Positions 1 through 9,330 of a DNA stretch of 64,000 bases are shown here, piece after piece. A program made the position numbers and the translations under genes. Numbering within the stretch: the first letter of the stretch is position 1; each line of letters opens with the position of its first letter. The DNA lies in assembly GCF_934191625.1 (NCBI RefSeq), contig NZ_CAKPUG010000001.1, positions 558,001-622,000 of the forward strand, in the 5' to 3' direction. Under the pieces are notes generated by a model, which was not told where the DNA came from, ran no database searches, and saw only the letters and a program-made list of their open reading frames with translations. The stretch comes from an uncultured Lactococcus sp. (GTDB taxonomy: Bacteria > Bacillota > Bacilli > Lactobacillales > Streptococcaceae).

Positions 1-317
1 AGAGCTTCGTCTTGTTCAATGGCTAACGTGTGCAGTTTTTCGATGTTTTCAATTGAAATGGCATCCTTATATATCGTTTCGCCATCTAAAACGATATATT
101 GTCCATTCATAGCAACAGCACCAGTAATTCCAGTAGCCTCCATAATCTTGTCGAGCTCAAAATGCCCACGGCCTGTGGCGATAAAAGGCAGTACCCCATT
201 TCGGCGTATTTCATGAATAGCGTCGATGACATCAGTATCTAATTTACTCTGTTCATTAAGCAAGGTTCCGTCAAGATCAAAAAAGGCTAAAGCCTTGTAA
301 GCGTTTATATTTTCCAT
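1..317 (-). CDS. HAD superfamily (Cof-type) sugar-phosphate phosphatase, 5' part only
   Basis: The first 105 or so codons read leftward off the window edge, so the C-terminal part is not visible. The N-terminus carries HAD motif I (FFDLDGTLL, with the nucleophile and acid/base aspartates) followed by IATGR, the motif II-type threonine region typical of Cof/IIB HAD phosphatases. Members are soluble enzymes that remove phosphate from sugar phosphates or nucleotides; the substrate cannot be told from here. The ATG at 315-317 is preceded by TGaTACAAT (324-332 on the minus strand) with a gap of six bases and no Shine-Dalgarno sequence, so the mRNA is probably leaderless. The assignment to the superfamily is firm, the exact role unknown. 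Confidence 0.85.
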   Translation of the reverse strand, partial: MENINAYKALAFFDLDGTLLNEQSKLDTDVIDAIHEIRRNGVLPFIATGRGHFELDKIMEATGITGAVAMNGQYIVLDGETIYKDAISIENIEKLHTLAIEQDEA

Positions 318-494
318 AAGTTAATTGTATCACAATAGTACGTTTTGTGTTAATAATCCTTTTTTTGGTATGTTGTCATACTTGATTGCTTCCAAATTAC
401 TTTAAAAGTTATAAGTCAGAATTTTTTAAATAATATAGGATAAATGTTAAGATGAACTTATAAGCATAGAATGAAACGAAAGGATGTGTTTGTT

Positions 495-1253
495 TTGAGG
501 AAATATCTGATTCTCTCTGGTATAGCTTTGATGCTCTTAGCAGGCTGTTCGAAACAAGGCAATCAAAGTTCCGGGGAGAGTGAAAGTAAACAAAGTACTA
601 CAATTTCAACTTCTCAAGAGAAAACATCCGTAAGTGAAAAGATAACTTCGGAAAAAGAGGAGGTCAAAATGATGAAAGTTCTAGAAGCTGTTACAGAAAA
701 GAAGAATTTAGCTGTGATTGAAAAAAGCATCAAATCTGGCCAATCTGACATTAATGAAAGAAATGCAAAAGGAGAATCGCCTTTACTTATAGCGACACAC
801 GAAAATAATGTGGCCTTAGCTCAGCTTCTAATAGATAATGGTGCAGATGTTAATTTACAAGATCATATTCAAGATTCGCCTTACCTCTATGCAGCGGCTC
901 AAGGTAAAACGGAAATCCTGCGGTATATTTTGGCACACAGTAAACCTGATCAAAAAGTCTACAATCGCTTTGGTGGCAATGCTTTGATTCCAGCAGCTGA
1001 GAAAGGACATTTAGAAAATGTAAAATTATTATTGGAAGATGGTCAAGTCGATATTGATCACCAAAATAATTATGGGTATACAGCACTGATTGAAGCAGTA
1101 GCATTAAGGGATGGCTCAGCACATTATCAACAAATAGTAAAAACTCTCTTGCAATATAAAGCGAACACCGAATTACGTGACAATAAAAATTTAACCGCTT
1201 TAGATTACGCTAAACAACTCGGTTATTCAGGTATGATTGAGTTGTTAAGTTAA
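495..1253 (+). CDS. Ankyrin-repeat lipoprotein
   Basis: Probable surface lipoprotein. I prefer the TTG at 495 over the ATG at 471, because AAAGGATG (479-486) is a suitable ribosome-binding site for it and the product then begins with a compact signal peptide ending in the lipobox LLAGC (Cys18 of this form). After a Ser/Thr/Gln/Glu-rich linker of about 50 residues come four or five ankyrin repeats (roughly residues 80-250), with recognisable NAKGESPLLIAT, GADVNLQD, GHLENVKLLLEDG and NYGYTALIEA units. Ankyrin repeats bind proteins, and nothing here shows catalysis. The gene stands alone. Exported ankyrin proteins are sometimes partners of catalases or toxins, but no such partner is adjacent. 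Confidence 0.85.
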   Translation: MRKYLILSGIALMLLAGCSKQGNQSSGESESKQSTTISTSQEKTSVSEKITSEKEEVKMMKVLEAVTEKKNLAVIEKSIKSGQSDINERNAKGESPLLIATHENNVALAQLLIDNGADVNLQDHIQDSPYLYAAAQGKTEILRYILAHSKPDQKVYNRFGGNALIPAAEKGHLENVKLLLEDGQVDIDHQNNYGYTALIEAVALRDGSAHYQQIVKTLLQYKANTELRDNKNLTALDYAKQLGYSGMIELLS

Positions 1254-1314
1254 AAAAGCTATACATAATATAATGAGAAAAAAGTTATAAAAAATAAATA
1301 AATTAAACTTTATA

Positions 1315-1344
1315 TTGGACTTTAATATGAAAATGTCTTATAAT
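1315..1344 (+). promoter_or_regulatory. Promoter of the uspA gene
   Basis: TTGGAC (1315-1320) and TATAAT (1339-1344) are separated by 18 bases. Transcription would begin near 1351, which excludes the longer reading frame starting at 1315 and supports the ATG at 1366. Confidence 0.7.
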
Positions 1345-1365
1345 AAAGAAAAGGAGGCGTTTACA

Positions 1366-1791
1366 ATGAGAGAAAATTATAATAACATTTTAGTCGCAGT
1401 AGATGGATCTGACCAAGCAAATCAGGCTATTCAAGAAGCTATTGAGATTTCAAAAAGAAATCAAGCAACTTTATTTGTAGTACATGCTAAGGATGTTGCA
1501 CAGCTTTATGGTACAGCATATATCATGCCAGCTGTGTTAGAAGAAGCAGAAAAACAATCAGCAGAAGTCCTTGATGAAGCAGGAAAACTCATCGGAGACA
1601 AAGTTGAGTACAAAGCTTTCCAAGTGAGTGGTTCTCCTAAAAAAGAAATCGTTGATTTCGCTGAAGAAAATGATATCGACCTGATAGTTATGGGTTCAAC
1701 AGGTAAGGGCGCTATTGACCGTGTACTTGTAGGGTCTACTGCAAGTTATGTGGTTAACCATGCACCATGTAATGTTATGGTTGTAAAATAA
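1366..1791 (+). CDS. Universal stress protein, UspA family
   Basis: A single-domain Usp protein of 141 residues, the usual length. It begins with NILVAVDGSDQA and ends with the nucleotide-binding signature G-x2-G-x9-G-S/T (GSTG, nine residues, GS) near residues 110-124, so it is of the ATP-binding type. These cytoplasmic proteins help cells survive starvation and stress; their biochemical activity is mostly unknown. The start is set by AAGGAGG (1351-1357) eight bases before the ATG, and by the promoter just upstream. The gene is monocistronic, with its own promoter and terminator. Confidence 0.93.
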   Translation: MRENYNNILVAVDGSDQANQAIQEAIEISKRNQATLFVVHAKDVAQLYGTAYIMPAVLEEAEKQSAEVLDEAGKLIGDKVEYKAFQVSGSPKKEIVDFAEENDIDLIVMGSTGKGAIDRVLVGSTASYVVNHAPCNVMVVK

Positions 1792-1802
1792 GTAAGTATT
1801 GT

Positions 1803-1834
1803 AAAAGTCGAAAGGAGTAGCTTTCGGCTTTTTA
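1803..1834 (+). terminator. Rho-independent terminator of uspA
   Basis: AAAGTCGAAAG and CTTTCGGCTTTT pair across a six-base loop and run into a T tract. Confidence 0.85.
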
Positions 1835-1853
1835 ATATGCTAAAAAGCTAGTA

Positions 1854-1883
1854 TTGAAAGTTAAGGGTTTAAAATGTTACAAT
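1854..1883 (+). promoter_or_regulatory. Promoter of ftsK-holA
   Basis: TTGAAA (1854-1859), 18 bases, TACAAT (1878-1883), the latter extended by TGT at 1875-1877. The predicted 5' end near 1890 lies 30 bases before ftsK. Confidence 0.65.
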
Positions 1884-1919
1884 AAAGAGTAATATTAAGT
1901 TTTAGAACAGAGAAATAAT

Positions 1920-4292
1920 ATGCCCGCAAAAAGAACAACAAAAAGTAAATCAAAACCAAAAGCCAAACGTTCAACGGCAAAGAAAACACCGGCTAAAAAG
2001 TCAAATACCAAATTTTGGACAGCTAATAAAAAAATGGTGGCTTTTTTTGGTAGCTTTGTTGTCATTTTATTTGCTTTAGCACGTTTGGGGTTATTTGGTG
2101 TCTTTTTATATAATGTGACACGCTTAGCTGTAGGTTCATTAGCTATCACCTTTTTATTAATCGTTTTATTCATTATGTTTATGATGGTTTTTAAAAAGAA
2201 CTTCTTTCGGGAAAATAAAGGCTTTCTACCTGGGTTAGCTCTCTTTTTCTTTGGGCTTCTTCTTGTTTTTCATGCGCAATTTGATGACCTTTATCCTCAT
2301 AAAAATGCCTTAGTTTTAGCAATTTCTGATTTTAAAAAAAGCCAAATTACGCATTTTCTGGGAGGTGGCTTTTTAGGAGATTTATTTTTTGGCCCAGCGA
2401 AAGCACTTTTTTCCGTAATTGGTGTTTATATTATTGTGGGTATTCTATGGCTTGTTGCCTTATATCTGATGGCTCCCGCTTTGATTTCACGTATACGTAT
2501 TTTTCTCAAAAAGAGTATAAGTGAAACACGTACGCGTATGGCAGAACGTGCGGAAGCAAAACGTGCAGCAGCACTCTTAGAAGAGAAAGCCAGAGCCCAG
2601 GAAGAAGCTGAAAGAAACTTACGTGCGATGGAAATAGAAGAACCCCCTCTCCCAAGTGACCCCATGTTTGAAGAAAATACAGCTACCGATTTTTCCGAAA
2701 TTCCTATAGCTATTCCTGATACACCAGTGTCCCCTACAAAAGAAATAGAAACCCTGCAACCACAAGAATCGCAAGAAGAAGCAGAGGATGACCATGATCC
2801 AATCAGCTTTGATCGTACTGTTGATAATGAGTTTTACCAACTTCCGACAATTGATTTACTGGAAGAGATTCCAACTAAAAATCAAGCAGGGGAACGAGAA
2901 AATGTTCGAAAAAATATTCAAATCCTTGAGCGAACTTTGGAATCCTTTAAAATTTCAGCCTCTGTGGAATCGGCTGTGGTAGGTCCATCCGTCACTAAGT
3001 ACGAAATTAAACTAGCCACTGGGGTTAAAGTTTCTCGTGTTGTTAACTTATCGGATGATTTAGCTTTAGCTCTTGCTGCAAAGGATGTCCGTATTGAAGC
3101 ACCCATACCTGGGAAATCACTAATTGGTATCGAGATTCCCAATAGTGAAGTTGCTACTGTCGGTTTCCGAGAGCTTTGGGAAAATGCTCAACCCAAAACG
3201 AACAGCTTGCTCGAGTTGCCTTTAGGAAAAGCTTTAGATGGAACAATACGTACTTTTGATATGACACGGATGCCTCACTTACTTGTAGCAGGTTCTACAG
3301 GTTCAGGGAAGTCGGTCGCTGTGAACGGTATTATCACATCTATCCTGATGAAAGCTCTGCCTAGTGAGGTTAAATTCTTGATGGTCGATCCTAAAATGGT
3401 GGAGCTTTCTGTGTATAACGATATTCCGCACCTCCTTATTCCAGTAGTGACTAATCCGCGTAAAGCATCACGGGCTTTGCAAAAAGTGGTAGATGAAATG
3501 GAAAACCGCTATGAGCTCTTTAGTCAAGCAGGGGTACGTAATATTGCAGGATATAATGAAAAAATAGAAAAATATAATGCACAATCGAATGAAAAGTATC
3601 AAACACTGCCATTGATCGTAGTTATTGTCGATGAGCTCTCTGACTTGATGATGGTGGCCAGTAAGGAAGTAGAAGATGCGATTATTCGCCTCGGTCAAAA
3701 AGCACGTGCAGCGGGTATTCATATGATTTTAGCAACCCAACGACCATCTGTTGATGTCATTTCTGGCCTGATCAAGGCTAATGTTCCTTCTCGTGTTGCT
3801 TTTGCTGTATCCAGTGGGACTGATTCTCGCACAATCATTGATACAAATGGTGCAGAGAAACTTTTAGGGCGGGGTGATATGCTCTTTAAGCCTATTGATG
3901 AAAATCACCCGGTGCGTTTACAAGGAGCTTTCCTATCAGATGCGGATGTTGAGTCGGTCGTGAATTTTATTAAAAATCAATCTCAAGCTGATTATGATGA
4001 AAGCTTCGATCCCGGTGAAGTTGAAGAAGATAGCAGTCGTGGAACAGCAAGCTCATCTAATTCAGCTGATCCCTTGTTTGAAGAAGCGCGTAATATGGTT
4101 ATTTCTGCTCAAAAAGCTTCGACAGCCCAATTGCAGCGTGCTCTTAAAGTTGGTTTTAATCGGGCTTCCGACCTAATGAATGAGCTTGAGGCAGCAGGAA
4201 TAGTTGGTCCAGCCAAAGGTACAACACCACGAAAAGTTTTGGTTACAAAAGAGGGAGAGTTTTTAGAAGGACAGGAGTTTGATGAAGCATGA
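1920..4292 (+). CDS. ftsK: DNA translocase FtsK/SpoIIIE
   Basis: Septum-located, ATP-driven DNA pump that clears chromosome termini from the closing division site. The 790 residues are arranged as expected: a Lys/Ala-rich N-terminal tail, about four membrane segments (roughly residues 40-190), a charged linker rich in Ala, Glu and Pro (to about 310), the RecA-like motor with Walker [10 protein letters not shown] near residue 457 and Walker [10 protein letters not shown] near 565, and the winged-helix gamma domain (about 715-785) that reads KOPS-like polar sequences. The start ATG has only a weak ribosome-binding site (AGAGAAA). The stop overlaps the holA start by four bases (ATGA), so the two are translationally coupled. 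Confidence 0.97.
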   Translation: MPAKRTTKSKSKPKAKRSTAKKTPAKKSNTKFWTANKKMVAFFGSFVVILFALARLGLFGVFLYNVTRLAVGSLAITFLLIVLFIMFMMVFKKNFFRENKGFLPGLALFFFGLLLVFHAQFDDLYPHKNALVLAISDFKKSQITHFLGGGFLGDLFFGPAKALFSVIGVYIIVGILWLVALYLMAPALISRIRIFLKKSISETRTRMAERAEAKRAAALLEEKARAQEEAERNLRAMEIEEPPLPSDPMFEENTATDFSEIPIAIPDTPVSPTKEIETLQPQESQEEAEDDHDPISFDRTVDNEFYQLPTIDLLEEIPTKNQAGERENVRKNIQILERTLESFKISASVESAVVGPSVTKYEIKLATGVKVSRVVNLSDDLALALAAKDVRIEAPIPGKSLIGIEIPNSEVATVGFRELWENAQPKTNSLLELPLGKALDGTIRTFDMTRMPHLLVAGSTGSGKSVAVNGIITSILMKALPSEVKFLMVDPKMVELSVYNDIPHLLIPVVTNPRKASRALQKVVDEMENRYELFSQAGVRNIAGYNEKIEKYNAQSNEKYQTLPLIVVIVDELSDLMMVASKEVEDAIIRLGQKARAAGIHMILATQRPSVDVISGLIKANVPSRVAFAVSSGTDSRTIIDTNGAEKLLGRGDMLFKPIDENHPVRLQGAFLSDADVESVVNFIKNQSQADYDESFDPGEVEEDSSRGTASSSNSADPLFEEARNMVISAQKASTAQLQRALKVGFNRASDLMNELEAAGIVGPAKGTTPRKVLVTKEGEFLEGQEFDEA

Positions 4293-5290
4293 GTGCCTTT
4301 GATGAATTAGAAAAAATAAAAAAAACAGGCCTACCTCAAATATTGGTACTTTATGGTGAAGAAGAAGATATTGTTCAAGAATTAAAAAGTCGGCTTTTGG
4401 AGTATATTCATTTTGACAGTACAGACTTAGGACAAGCTTATTTTGACTTGAACAATGCTAATGCTAATCTTGCTTTAGAAGAACTGGAGAGTCTTCCGTT
4501 CTTCGTCGAAAAGAAACTAGTTATTTTAGAAAATCTTACGAATCTTACAACAGTCAAAAAATCTGTTTTTGATGAAAAACAAACAACACGTTTTGAAAAC
4601 TTTTTGAATGATCCAGTTGAAACAACACAGGTAATTCTTATTTTACATGGGAAGTTAGATAGTAGACTAAAACTTACTAAAAAATTGAAGACACAAGCCA
4701 CTTTGCTTGAAGCCCAGGAACTAAAACCTCAAGAATTAAATCGGGTTTTTGCAGAGACAGGCCTTTCTGGCAATATTCTTCAAAGAGTATTTGAGAAGTC
4801 GAATTTTTCTTTTCCAGTAATTAAACAAAATATCTCCTTATTAAAAACATATGTGGGAGAAAGAGAAATTACGCTTGACGATGTTGAAAAAGTCGTTCCT
4901 AAATCTCTACAAGATAATATTTTTCTGCTGACTGACTTAATTTTGAAAAGTGAGGTGGCTCAAGCGCGGGATTTGGTTCATGATTTAACTTTGCAAGGCG
5001 AGGAACTCATCAAAATATTGGTCATTTTGACAAATTCTTTCCGTTTGTACTATCAGGTAAAGCTTATGCAGAATAAGGGGTGGAATGAGCAGAAACAAAC
5101 TTCTTATCTTAAAATTCATCCTTACCGTGTTAAGCTAGCAAATCAGCAAGTTCGTAACATGCAAGAAAGCTTTCTGAGACAAGCTATGCTGTCTCTCATT
5201 GAGCTTGATTATAAAATAAAAAGCTCAGGAGTAGATGCAAATTATTTGTTTGATTTAGTCTTGATTAAGTTAGCTTTGAAAGACTTATAA
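4289..5290 (+). CDS. holA: DNA polymerase III delta subunit
   Basis: The clamp-loader delta subunit opens the beta sliding clamp during replication. The 333-residue product has the family length and the recognisable opening [19 protein letters not shown], followed by the AAA+-like but ATPase-inactive core and the C-terminal helical collar domain containing [15 protein letters not shown]. It overlaps ftsK by four bases and is presumably cotranscribed with it. No clear terminator follows; the next promoter (gpsB) begins 40 bases later. Confidence 0.93.
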   Translation: MSAFDELEKIKKTGLPQILVLYGEEEDIVQELKSRLLEYIHFDSTDLGQAYFDLNNANANLALEELESLPFFVEKKLVILENLTNLTTVKKSVFDEKQTTRFENFLNDPVETTQVILILHGKLDSRLKLTKKLKTQATLLEAQELKPQELNRVFAETGLSGNILQRVFEKSNFSFPVIKQNISLLKTYVGEREITLDDVEKVVPKSLQDNIFLLTDLILKSEVAQARDLVHDLTLQGEELIKILVILTNSFRLYYQVKLMQNKGWNEQKQTSYLKIHPYRVKLANQQVRNMQESFLRQAMLSLIELDYKIKSSGVDANYLFDLVLIKLALKDL

Positions 5291-5329
5291 CAAGCGACTT
5301 CTCCGGTTTTTTTCGAGTAGATAATTGAC

Positions 5330-5358
5330 TTGAAAAATTAAAAAAATTCTGCTATGAT
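5330..5358 (+). promoter_or_regulatory. Promoter of gpsB
   Basis: TTGAAA (5330-5335), 17-base spacer, TATGAT (5353-5358) extended by TGC. The spacing is ideal. The overlapping TTGACT at 5325 would give a 22-base spacer and is less likely. Confidence 0.65.
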
Positions 5359-5402
5359 AAAAGATGATAAAACTTTGATATGAAATGATAAAAGAGGACG
5401 AT

Positions 5403-5792
5403 ATGGCAACATTTAAATTTACACCTAAAGATATCTATGAAGCTGACTTTGGAACAAAAATGCGTGGTTATGATAAAGAAGAAGTTGACGAGCTCCTCGA
5501 TGACGTCATTCAAGATTACGAAGCTTTTCAAGCAGAAGTATTACGCTTGCAAGAAGAAAACGAGTTTTTGAAGAAAAAAATTGTTGAACTTGAATCTCAA
5601 GCAAGTCGTCCTAACCAAGCAAACTTGGAAGAAACACAACGTTTGGATAATATGAGTCGTGTGGTTTCAAGCCGAATCAATAAACCTAAAACTGAAATTG
5701 GTCAACCAAGCAATTTTGAGCTTCTCAAACGCATTAACCGCTTGGAACAAGCTGTTTTTGGTCCAGGTAGTGCTTCAAGTGAAGAAGCTTAA
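5403..5792 (+). CDS. gpsB: Cell division/peptidoglycan coordinator GpsB
   Basis: A small cytoplasmic DivIVA-like adaptor that links penicillin-binding proteins and cell-wall enzymes to the division site. The N-terminal domain contains FTPKDIYEADFGTKMRGYDKEEVDELLDD-type sequence (the lipid/PBP-binding fold), then a coiled coil (about residues 30-65), a low-complexity linker and the short C-terminal helical trimerisation segment FELLKRINRLEQAVFG. The ATG at 5403 follows AGAGGA with good spacing; the frame-extending ATG at 5385 does not. The 129-residue length is slightly above the pneumococcal protein. Its position just upstream of rnpB is conserved in streptococci and lactococci. Confidence 0.95.
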   Translation: MATFKFTPKDIYEADFGTKMRGYDKEEVDELLDDVIQDYEAFQAEVLRLQEENEFLKKKIVELESQASRPNQANLEETQRLDNMSRVVSSRINKPKTEIGQPSNFELLKRINRLEQAVFGPGSASSEEA

Positions 5793-5825
5793 AGCTGTCT
5801 TCATATTTTAATGAAAAAGAAAAAA

Positions 5826-6199
5826 CAGTTTTTGGATAACTGCGTGATATCTCTGGTATCATGAGGAAAGTCCATGCTCGCACGGGCTGCGATGCCCGTA
5901 GTGTTTGTGCTTGGTGAAACAATAAACCAAGGTAGGAGTGTCATGCCTAACGGCTGAAGAAAGTGCTAAGTCTTTTTGATATGCATGAGTATTCTGTAAA
6001 AGTGCCAAAGAGACGAGGCTTACTGGAAACGGTAAGATTGGAACGTGGTAAACCCCTCAAGCGAGCAACCCAAACTTATGGTCGGGGCACTTGACTAGCC
6101 GAACTGAAGGCGTGGTCGAGGGGGAAGTTCTTCTTCCCCAGACAGATGGTTATCGACGGTCGTAAGACCTGAACAAAACATGGCTTATAGAAAACTGTA
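5826..6199 (+). ncRNA. rnpB: RNase P RNA, class B
   Basis: The catalytic RNA that matures the 5' ends of tRNAs. Diagnostic class B segments are present: GAGGAAAGTCCATGCTCGCAC near 5860-5882, the universally conserved GAGCAACCCAAAC-like block near 6063, and GACAGATGGTTATCGACGG near 6140. The ends are set by the pairing of ACAGTTTT (5826-5833) with AAAACTGT (6191-6198), the P1 helix; the exact termini could shift by a few bases. A terminator follows directly. An opposite-strand reading frame here is spurious. Confidence 0.97.
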
Positions 6200-6205
6200 T
6201 GACAC

Positions 6206-6229
6206 GCTGGGCTAGTCCCAGCTTTTTTT
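6206..6229 (+). terminator. Terminator of rnpB
   Basis: GCTGGG and CCCAGC flank a five-base loop and are followed by seven T residues. Confidence 0.85.
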
Positions 6230-6249
6230 AGAAAGAAATAAAGGAACAA

Positions 6250-7407
6250 ATGAAAAATAATTTTAAGCTGATTGCGACTGCAGCAGCAGGACTTGAGAGT
6301 TTAGTGGCGCGTGAATTACGCAATATGGAAGTTGAAAATGTTATGATTGATGATCGTTCCCGTGTCTTTTTTACAGGAGATACAAGAACCATCGCTCAAG
6401 CAAATACTTGGCTACGTACAGCAGATCGTGTAAAGATTGTTGTTGGTGAATTTAAGGCACGTACTTTTGATGAACTCTTTGAAAATGTATATGCGCTTGA
6501 TTGGGAAGAATACATTCCCTTTGGTTCAGCCTTTCCTGTAAGTAAAGCTAAGTCTGTCAAATCAACTTTACATAATGAACCTAGTGTTCAAGGTATTACT
6601 AAAAAAGCTATTGTGAAGAAATTGCAAAAGGCTTACCATCGCCCAGAAGGCGTACCTATCCCAGAAAATGGCGCAATCTTCTCCATCGAAATTGCGATTC
6701 ATAAAGATAATGCAACGGTAATGATTGATACCACCGGTGATTCACTCTTTAAACGTGGCTATCGTGTTGAAAAAGGCGATGCTCCGTTAAAGGAAAACAT
6801 GGCAGCAGCGATTATTATGTTGACAAACTGGCTGGCAAATCCAAAACGTATGTTTGTTGACCCTACATGTGGTTCAGGAACATTTACGATTGAAGCTGCG
6901 ATGCTGGCACTAAATATGGCACCCGGTCTTAACCGTAAGTTTGCTTGTGAAGCATGGTCATGGATGAAGCCAGATATTTTTGAAGAAGTACGTCAAGCAG
7001 CAAAACAAGCTGTACGTAAGGATTTAGAGCTTAATATTCAAGGCTTCGATATCGATGGTCGAATGATTGAAATTGCAAAAGGGAATGCACTTGCAGCTGG
7101 ACTTGACCATGTGATAAAATATAAACAGATGCGTCTGCAAGATTTTCATACAGATGCCCTTGATGGGGTTATTGTATCGAATCCGCCATACGGAGAACGT
7201 TTGGGAGATGAAGATTCAGTTGCAGGGCTCTATAAAGAGATGGGTGCAACTTTTGCGCCACTTGAAACTTGGAGCAAATATATTTTGACAAGTGATATTG
7301 CTTTTGAAACACATTACGGTGTAAAAGCAACGAAAAAGCGTAAACTCTATAACGGAACCTTGCGTACAGACTTGTATCAATATTTTGGAAAAAGAATAAA
7401 AAAATAA
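6250..7407 (+). CDS. THUMP-domain class I rRNA (guanine-N2) methyltransferase, YpsC/RlmL-like
   Basis: A SAM-dependent RNA methyltransferase, probably acting on 23S rRNA. Residues about 1-165 form the N-terminal ferredoxin-like plus THUMP RNA-binding module. Residues about 165-385 are the Rossmann methyltransferase, with DPTCGSGTFTIEAA (SAM pocket) and the catalytic NPPYGERLG motif. The length of 385 residues matches the stand-alone YpsC form, not the fused RlmKL of enterobacteria. Older annotations call this family DNA methylase, which the THUMP domain contradicts. Its place between rnpB and mapZ is conserved in the family Streptococcaceae. Confidence 0.9.
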   Translation: MKNNFKLIATAAAGLESLVARELRNMEVENVMIDDRSRVFFTGDTRTIAQANTWLRTADRVKIVVGEFKARTFDELFENVYALDWEEYIPFGSAFPVSKAKSVKSTLHNEPSVQGITKKAIVKKLQKAYHRPEGVPIPENGAIFSIEIAIHKDNATVMIDTTGDSLFKRGYRVEKGDAPLKENMAAAIIMLTNWLANPKRMFVDPTCGSGTFTIEAAMLALNMAPGLNRKFACEAWSWMKPDIFEEVRQAAKQAVRKDLELNIQGFDIDGRMIEIAKGNALAAGLDHVIKYKQMRLQDFHTDALDGVIVSNPPYGERLGDEDSVAGLYKEMGATFAPLETWSKYILTSDIAFETHYGVKATKKRKLYNGTLRTDLYQYFGKRIKK

Positions 7408-7428
7408 GCAAATGCTATGGAGATCTAA

Positions 7429-9276
7429 ATGACAGAAGAAAAAGATAAAGATATCAAAAATTCTGGCGAAAAAGTCTTAAAACTGGGCGATGTCTCAGAT
7501 TTCACTGTAGGCGAAATTGTAAAAAAAGCGCAAAGGGTAGATAAAGAAAATAGTGAAAGCGAAAGTGTACTTGACAAATACATTCGTCAACATCGCGGAG
7601 AGATTGAAGCTGTTAAAAATCAGGCCTTAGAAAAATATATCCAAACTGAGCGTAAGAAAATGGATCAAGAAGAAGCTGCTGCTCCTGAAGAAGAAGTGAC
7701 TGTAGCTAAAGAAGAAATTGATGAAAAGTTAGCTGAAGCTTCAGAGACACAAGCTTCGGAAACTGACACTCAGGAAGCAGAAAGTGTTGCTTCATCTAAG
7801 GAATCAAACTTCAAAGAAAAAAATAAGTCAGAGTTTGATGAAGTGGAAATTGCTGATGAAGTGCCTCCTGTTGTTCCTGTACCGGTAGAACTAGTCGATA
7901 AGGAAAATGCGGCTGCACAAGCGGAAGAAACAGAAGGTCCAGCACAAGATTTCCCAGAGCTTTCCAATCAAGTACCTGACTCAAAAGAAGAAATTGCGGA
8001 AACAAGCCCTACAGAAGAGTCAGATTCGACTGTTGACGAGGAGCTGGAAAGCTCAATAGAAGCAAAAGAAAATGTAAAAGTTGAGGAAAAAGAAAGTGCA
8101 CCTGTCGACAAGGCACAGCTTCCACAAGAAGAAATTGTTGTGCCTCTAGAAAAAGCACCGGTTGCCGGTGAAACAGTGCCAACTCCCTTACCTGTTACAC
8201 CACCAGTAGTGGAGTCTGAAGCTTCTGCGCAAGAAGAGCAACCAGAGAAAAAGAAAAATAAGAAACCTTTGATTATTGGACTTTGTGCACTGGTCCTTTT
8301 GGCTGCAGGAGGTGCTGGTTATGCACTCTATAATCATAATAATAATGAAAAAGCAGTCAATCAAGCAGCTGTGGAAAACAAAGCTAACTTAAATGATTTT
8401 AATAAAGCTTACGATGAATTTTTTACTGACTCAGATCATCAAGTACTGAAGAATTCTAATTTTGATCAATTGTCAGCTTTGAAAAATAAGCTAAAAACTT
8501 TAAAAGGAAGCGATTTTGATACCGCAGAAACAAAGGTAAATGCGCTTGAAGCACAAATAAAAGCAGTTGAAAAAGTTAACGCTCTCTTTAACAAATCAGC
8601 TATTGTCGATGGCGAACTTAATAAGGAAGCTCAAGTAAAAGCGGCAGTAAGTATACCTGCGGTTCCAAAAACTGAAAATGAGAAACTAAATAAAGTATTG
8701 GCTCAAGCAATTAACTTAGCTAAAACACAACAATCAGAGGCTAAAGCTCAAGAAGATCAAGCTGCATCGGCTACGCAAAATAATGCAGCTACTCAACCCG
8801 GCAATCAAACCTCAGATCAAGCTGCAGGAACATCAGCTTCTACTGATACCCCAAGTGGAACAACAGGAGCCCCAACACAGCAACAAGCAGATAAAAATAC
8901 AGCACAAGGTGGAGCTTCATCTGCCACAGCTGTAGCGGCTGATGGTGCCCAAAATCCTACAGGTGCTACGCCAGATAATTCCAATGCGCGTGTTCAACCC
9001 CAAGCTAATCTCAATCCTCAAGATCCAGCTTTCACTTGGAATCCTGGTATCCGAGATAAAGTATTAAATATTGCGCGCCAACGTGGCTATATCTCAGGTA
9101 ATGATTTCATTCTTTTACCAGTAGCTATTCATACAATGACTTCCGGTTTCATGGCTGGACAAGTTGCAGGTTATTTCAACTTATATCGTCCAGACGGCAG
9201 TTACTTATTAACAATAAATAATAAAACGGGATATTTCTTCGGAAATGGTAAAGGATTACCTACTGATTTTGGATAA
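7429..9276 (+). CDS. mapZ: Division-site positioning protein MapZ (LocZ)
   Basis: A single-pass membrane protein that marks mid-cell and guides FtsZ rings in ovoid cocci. The cytoplasmic N-terminus opens with conserved sequence VLKLGDVSDFTVGEIVKKA and a stretch with DKYIRQHRGEIE, then a long acidic Glu/Ala/Pro-rich region to about residue 275. One membrane helix (PLIIGLCALVLLAAGGAGYA, about 279-299) follows. Outside are a helical domain (about 305-435), a Gln/Ser/Thr-rich linker (about 440-530) and a C-terminal domain (about 535-615) with FTWNPGIRDK and the aromatic/Gly-rich end GYFFGNGKGLPTDFG. In pneumococcus the N-terminus is phosphorylated by StkP. Gene order agrees with streptococcal mapZ loci. 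Confidence 0.9.
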   Translation: MTEEKDKDIKNSGEKVLKLGDVSDFTVGEIVKKAQRVDKENSESESVLDKYIRQHRGEIEAVKNQALEKYIQTERKKMDQEEAAAPEEEVTVAKEEIDEKLAEASETQASETDTQEAESVASSKESNFKEKNKSEFDEVEIADEVPPVVPVPVELVDKENAAAQAEETEGPAQDFPELSNQVPDSKEEIAETSPTEESDSTVDEELESSIEAKENVKVEEKESAPVDKAQLPQEEIVVPLEKAPVAGETVPTPLPVTPPVVESEASAQEEQPEKKKNKKPLIIGLCALVLLAAGGAGYALYNHNNNEKAVNQAAVENKANLNDFNKAYDEFFTDSDHQVLKNSNFDQLSALKNKLKTLKGSDFDTAETKVNALEAQIKAVEKVNALFNKSAIVDGELNKEAQVKAAVSIPAVPKTENEKLNKVLAQAINLAKTQQSEAKAQEDQAASATQNNAATQPGNQTSDQAAGTSASTDTPSGTTGAPTQQQADKNTAQGGASSATAVAADGAQNPTGATPDNSNARVQPQANLNPQDPAFTWNPGIRDKVLNIARQRGYISGNDFILLPVAIHTMTSGFMAGQVAGYFNLYRPDGSYLLTINNKTGYFFGNGKGLPTDFG

Positions 9277-9280
9277 AATA

Positions 9281-9314
9281 AAAACTTCTTTGTGGATAAC
9301 AAAGAAGTTTTTTT
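9281..9314. terminator. Bidirectional terminator between mapZ and rpiR
   Basis: AAACTTCTTTGT and ACAAAGAAGTTT form a stem with A tracts on the left and T tracts on the right, so it can serve both converging genes. Confidence 0.8.
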
Positions 9315-9330
9315 GTATCTAAAATCATAT

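Noticed and set aside
5290..5325. Terminator after holA
   Set aside because: There is a seven-T run at about 5307, but no stable stem in front of it.
5325..5330. TTGACT as the -35 of gpsB
   Set aside because: It gives a 22-base spacer; the overlapping TTGAAA five bases later gives 17.
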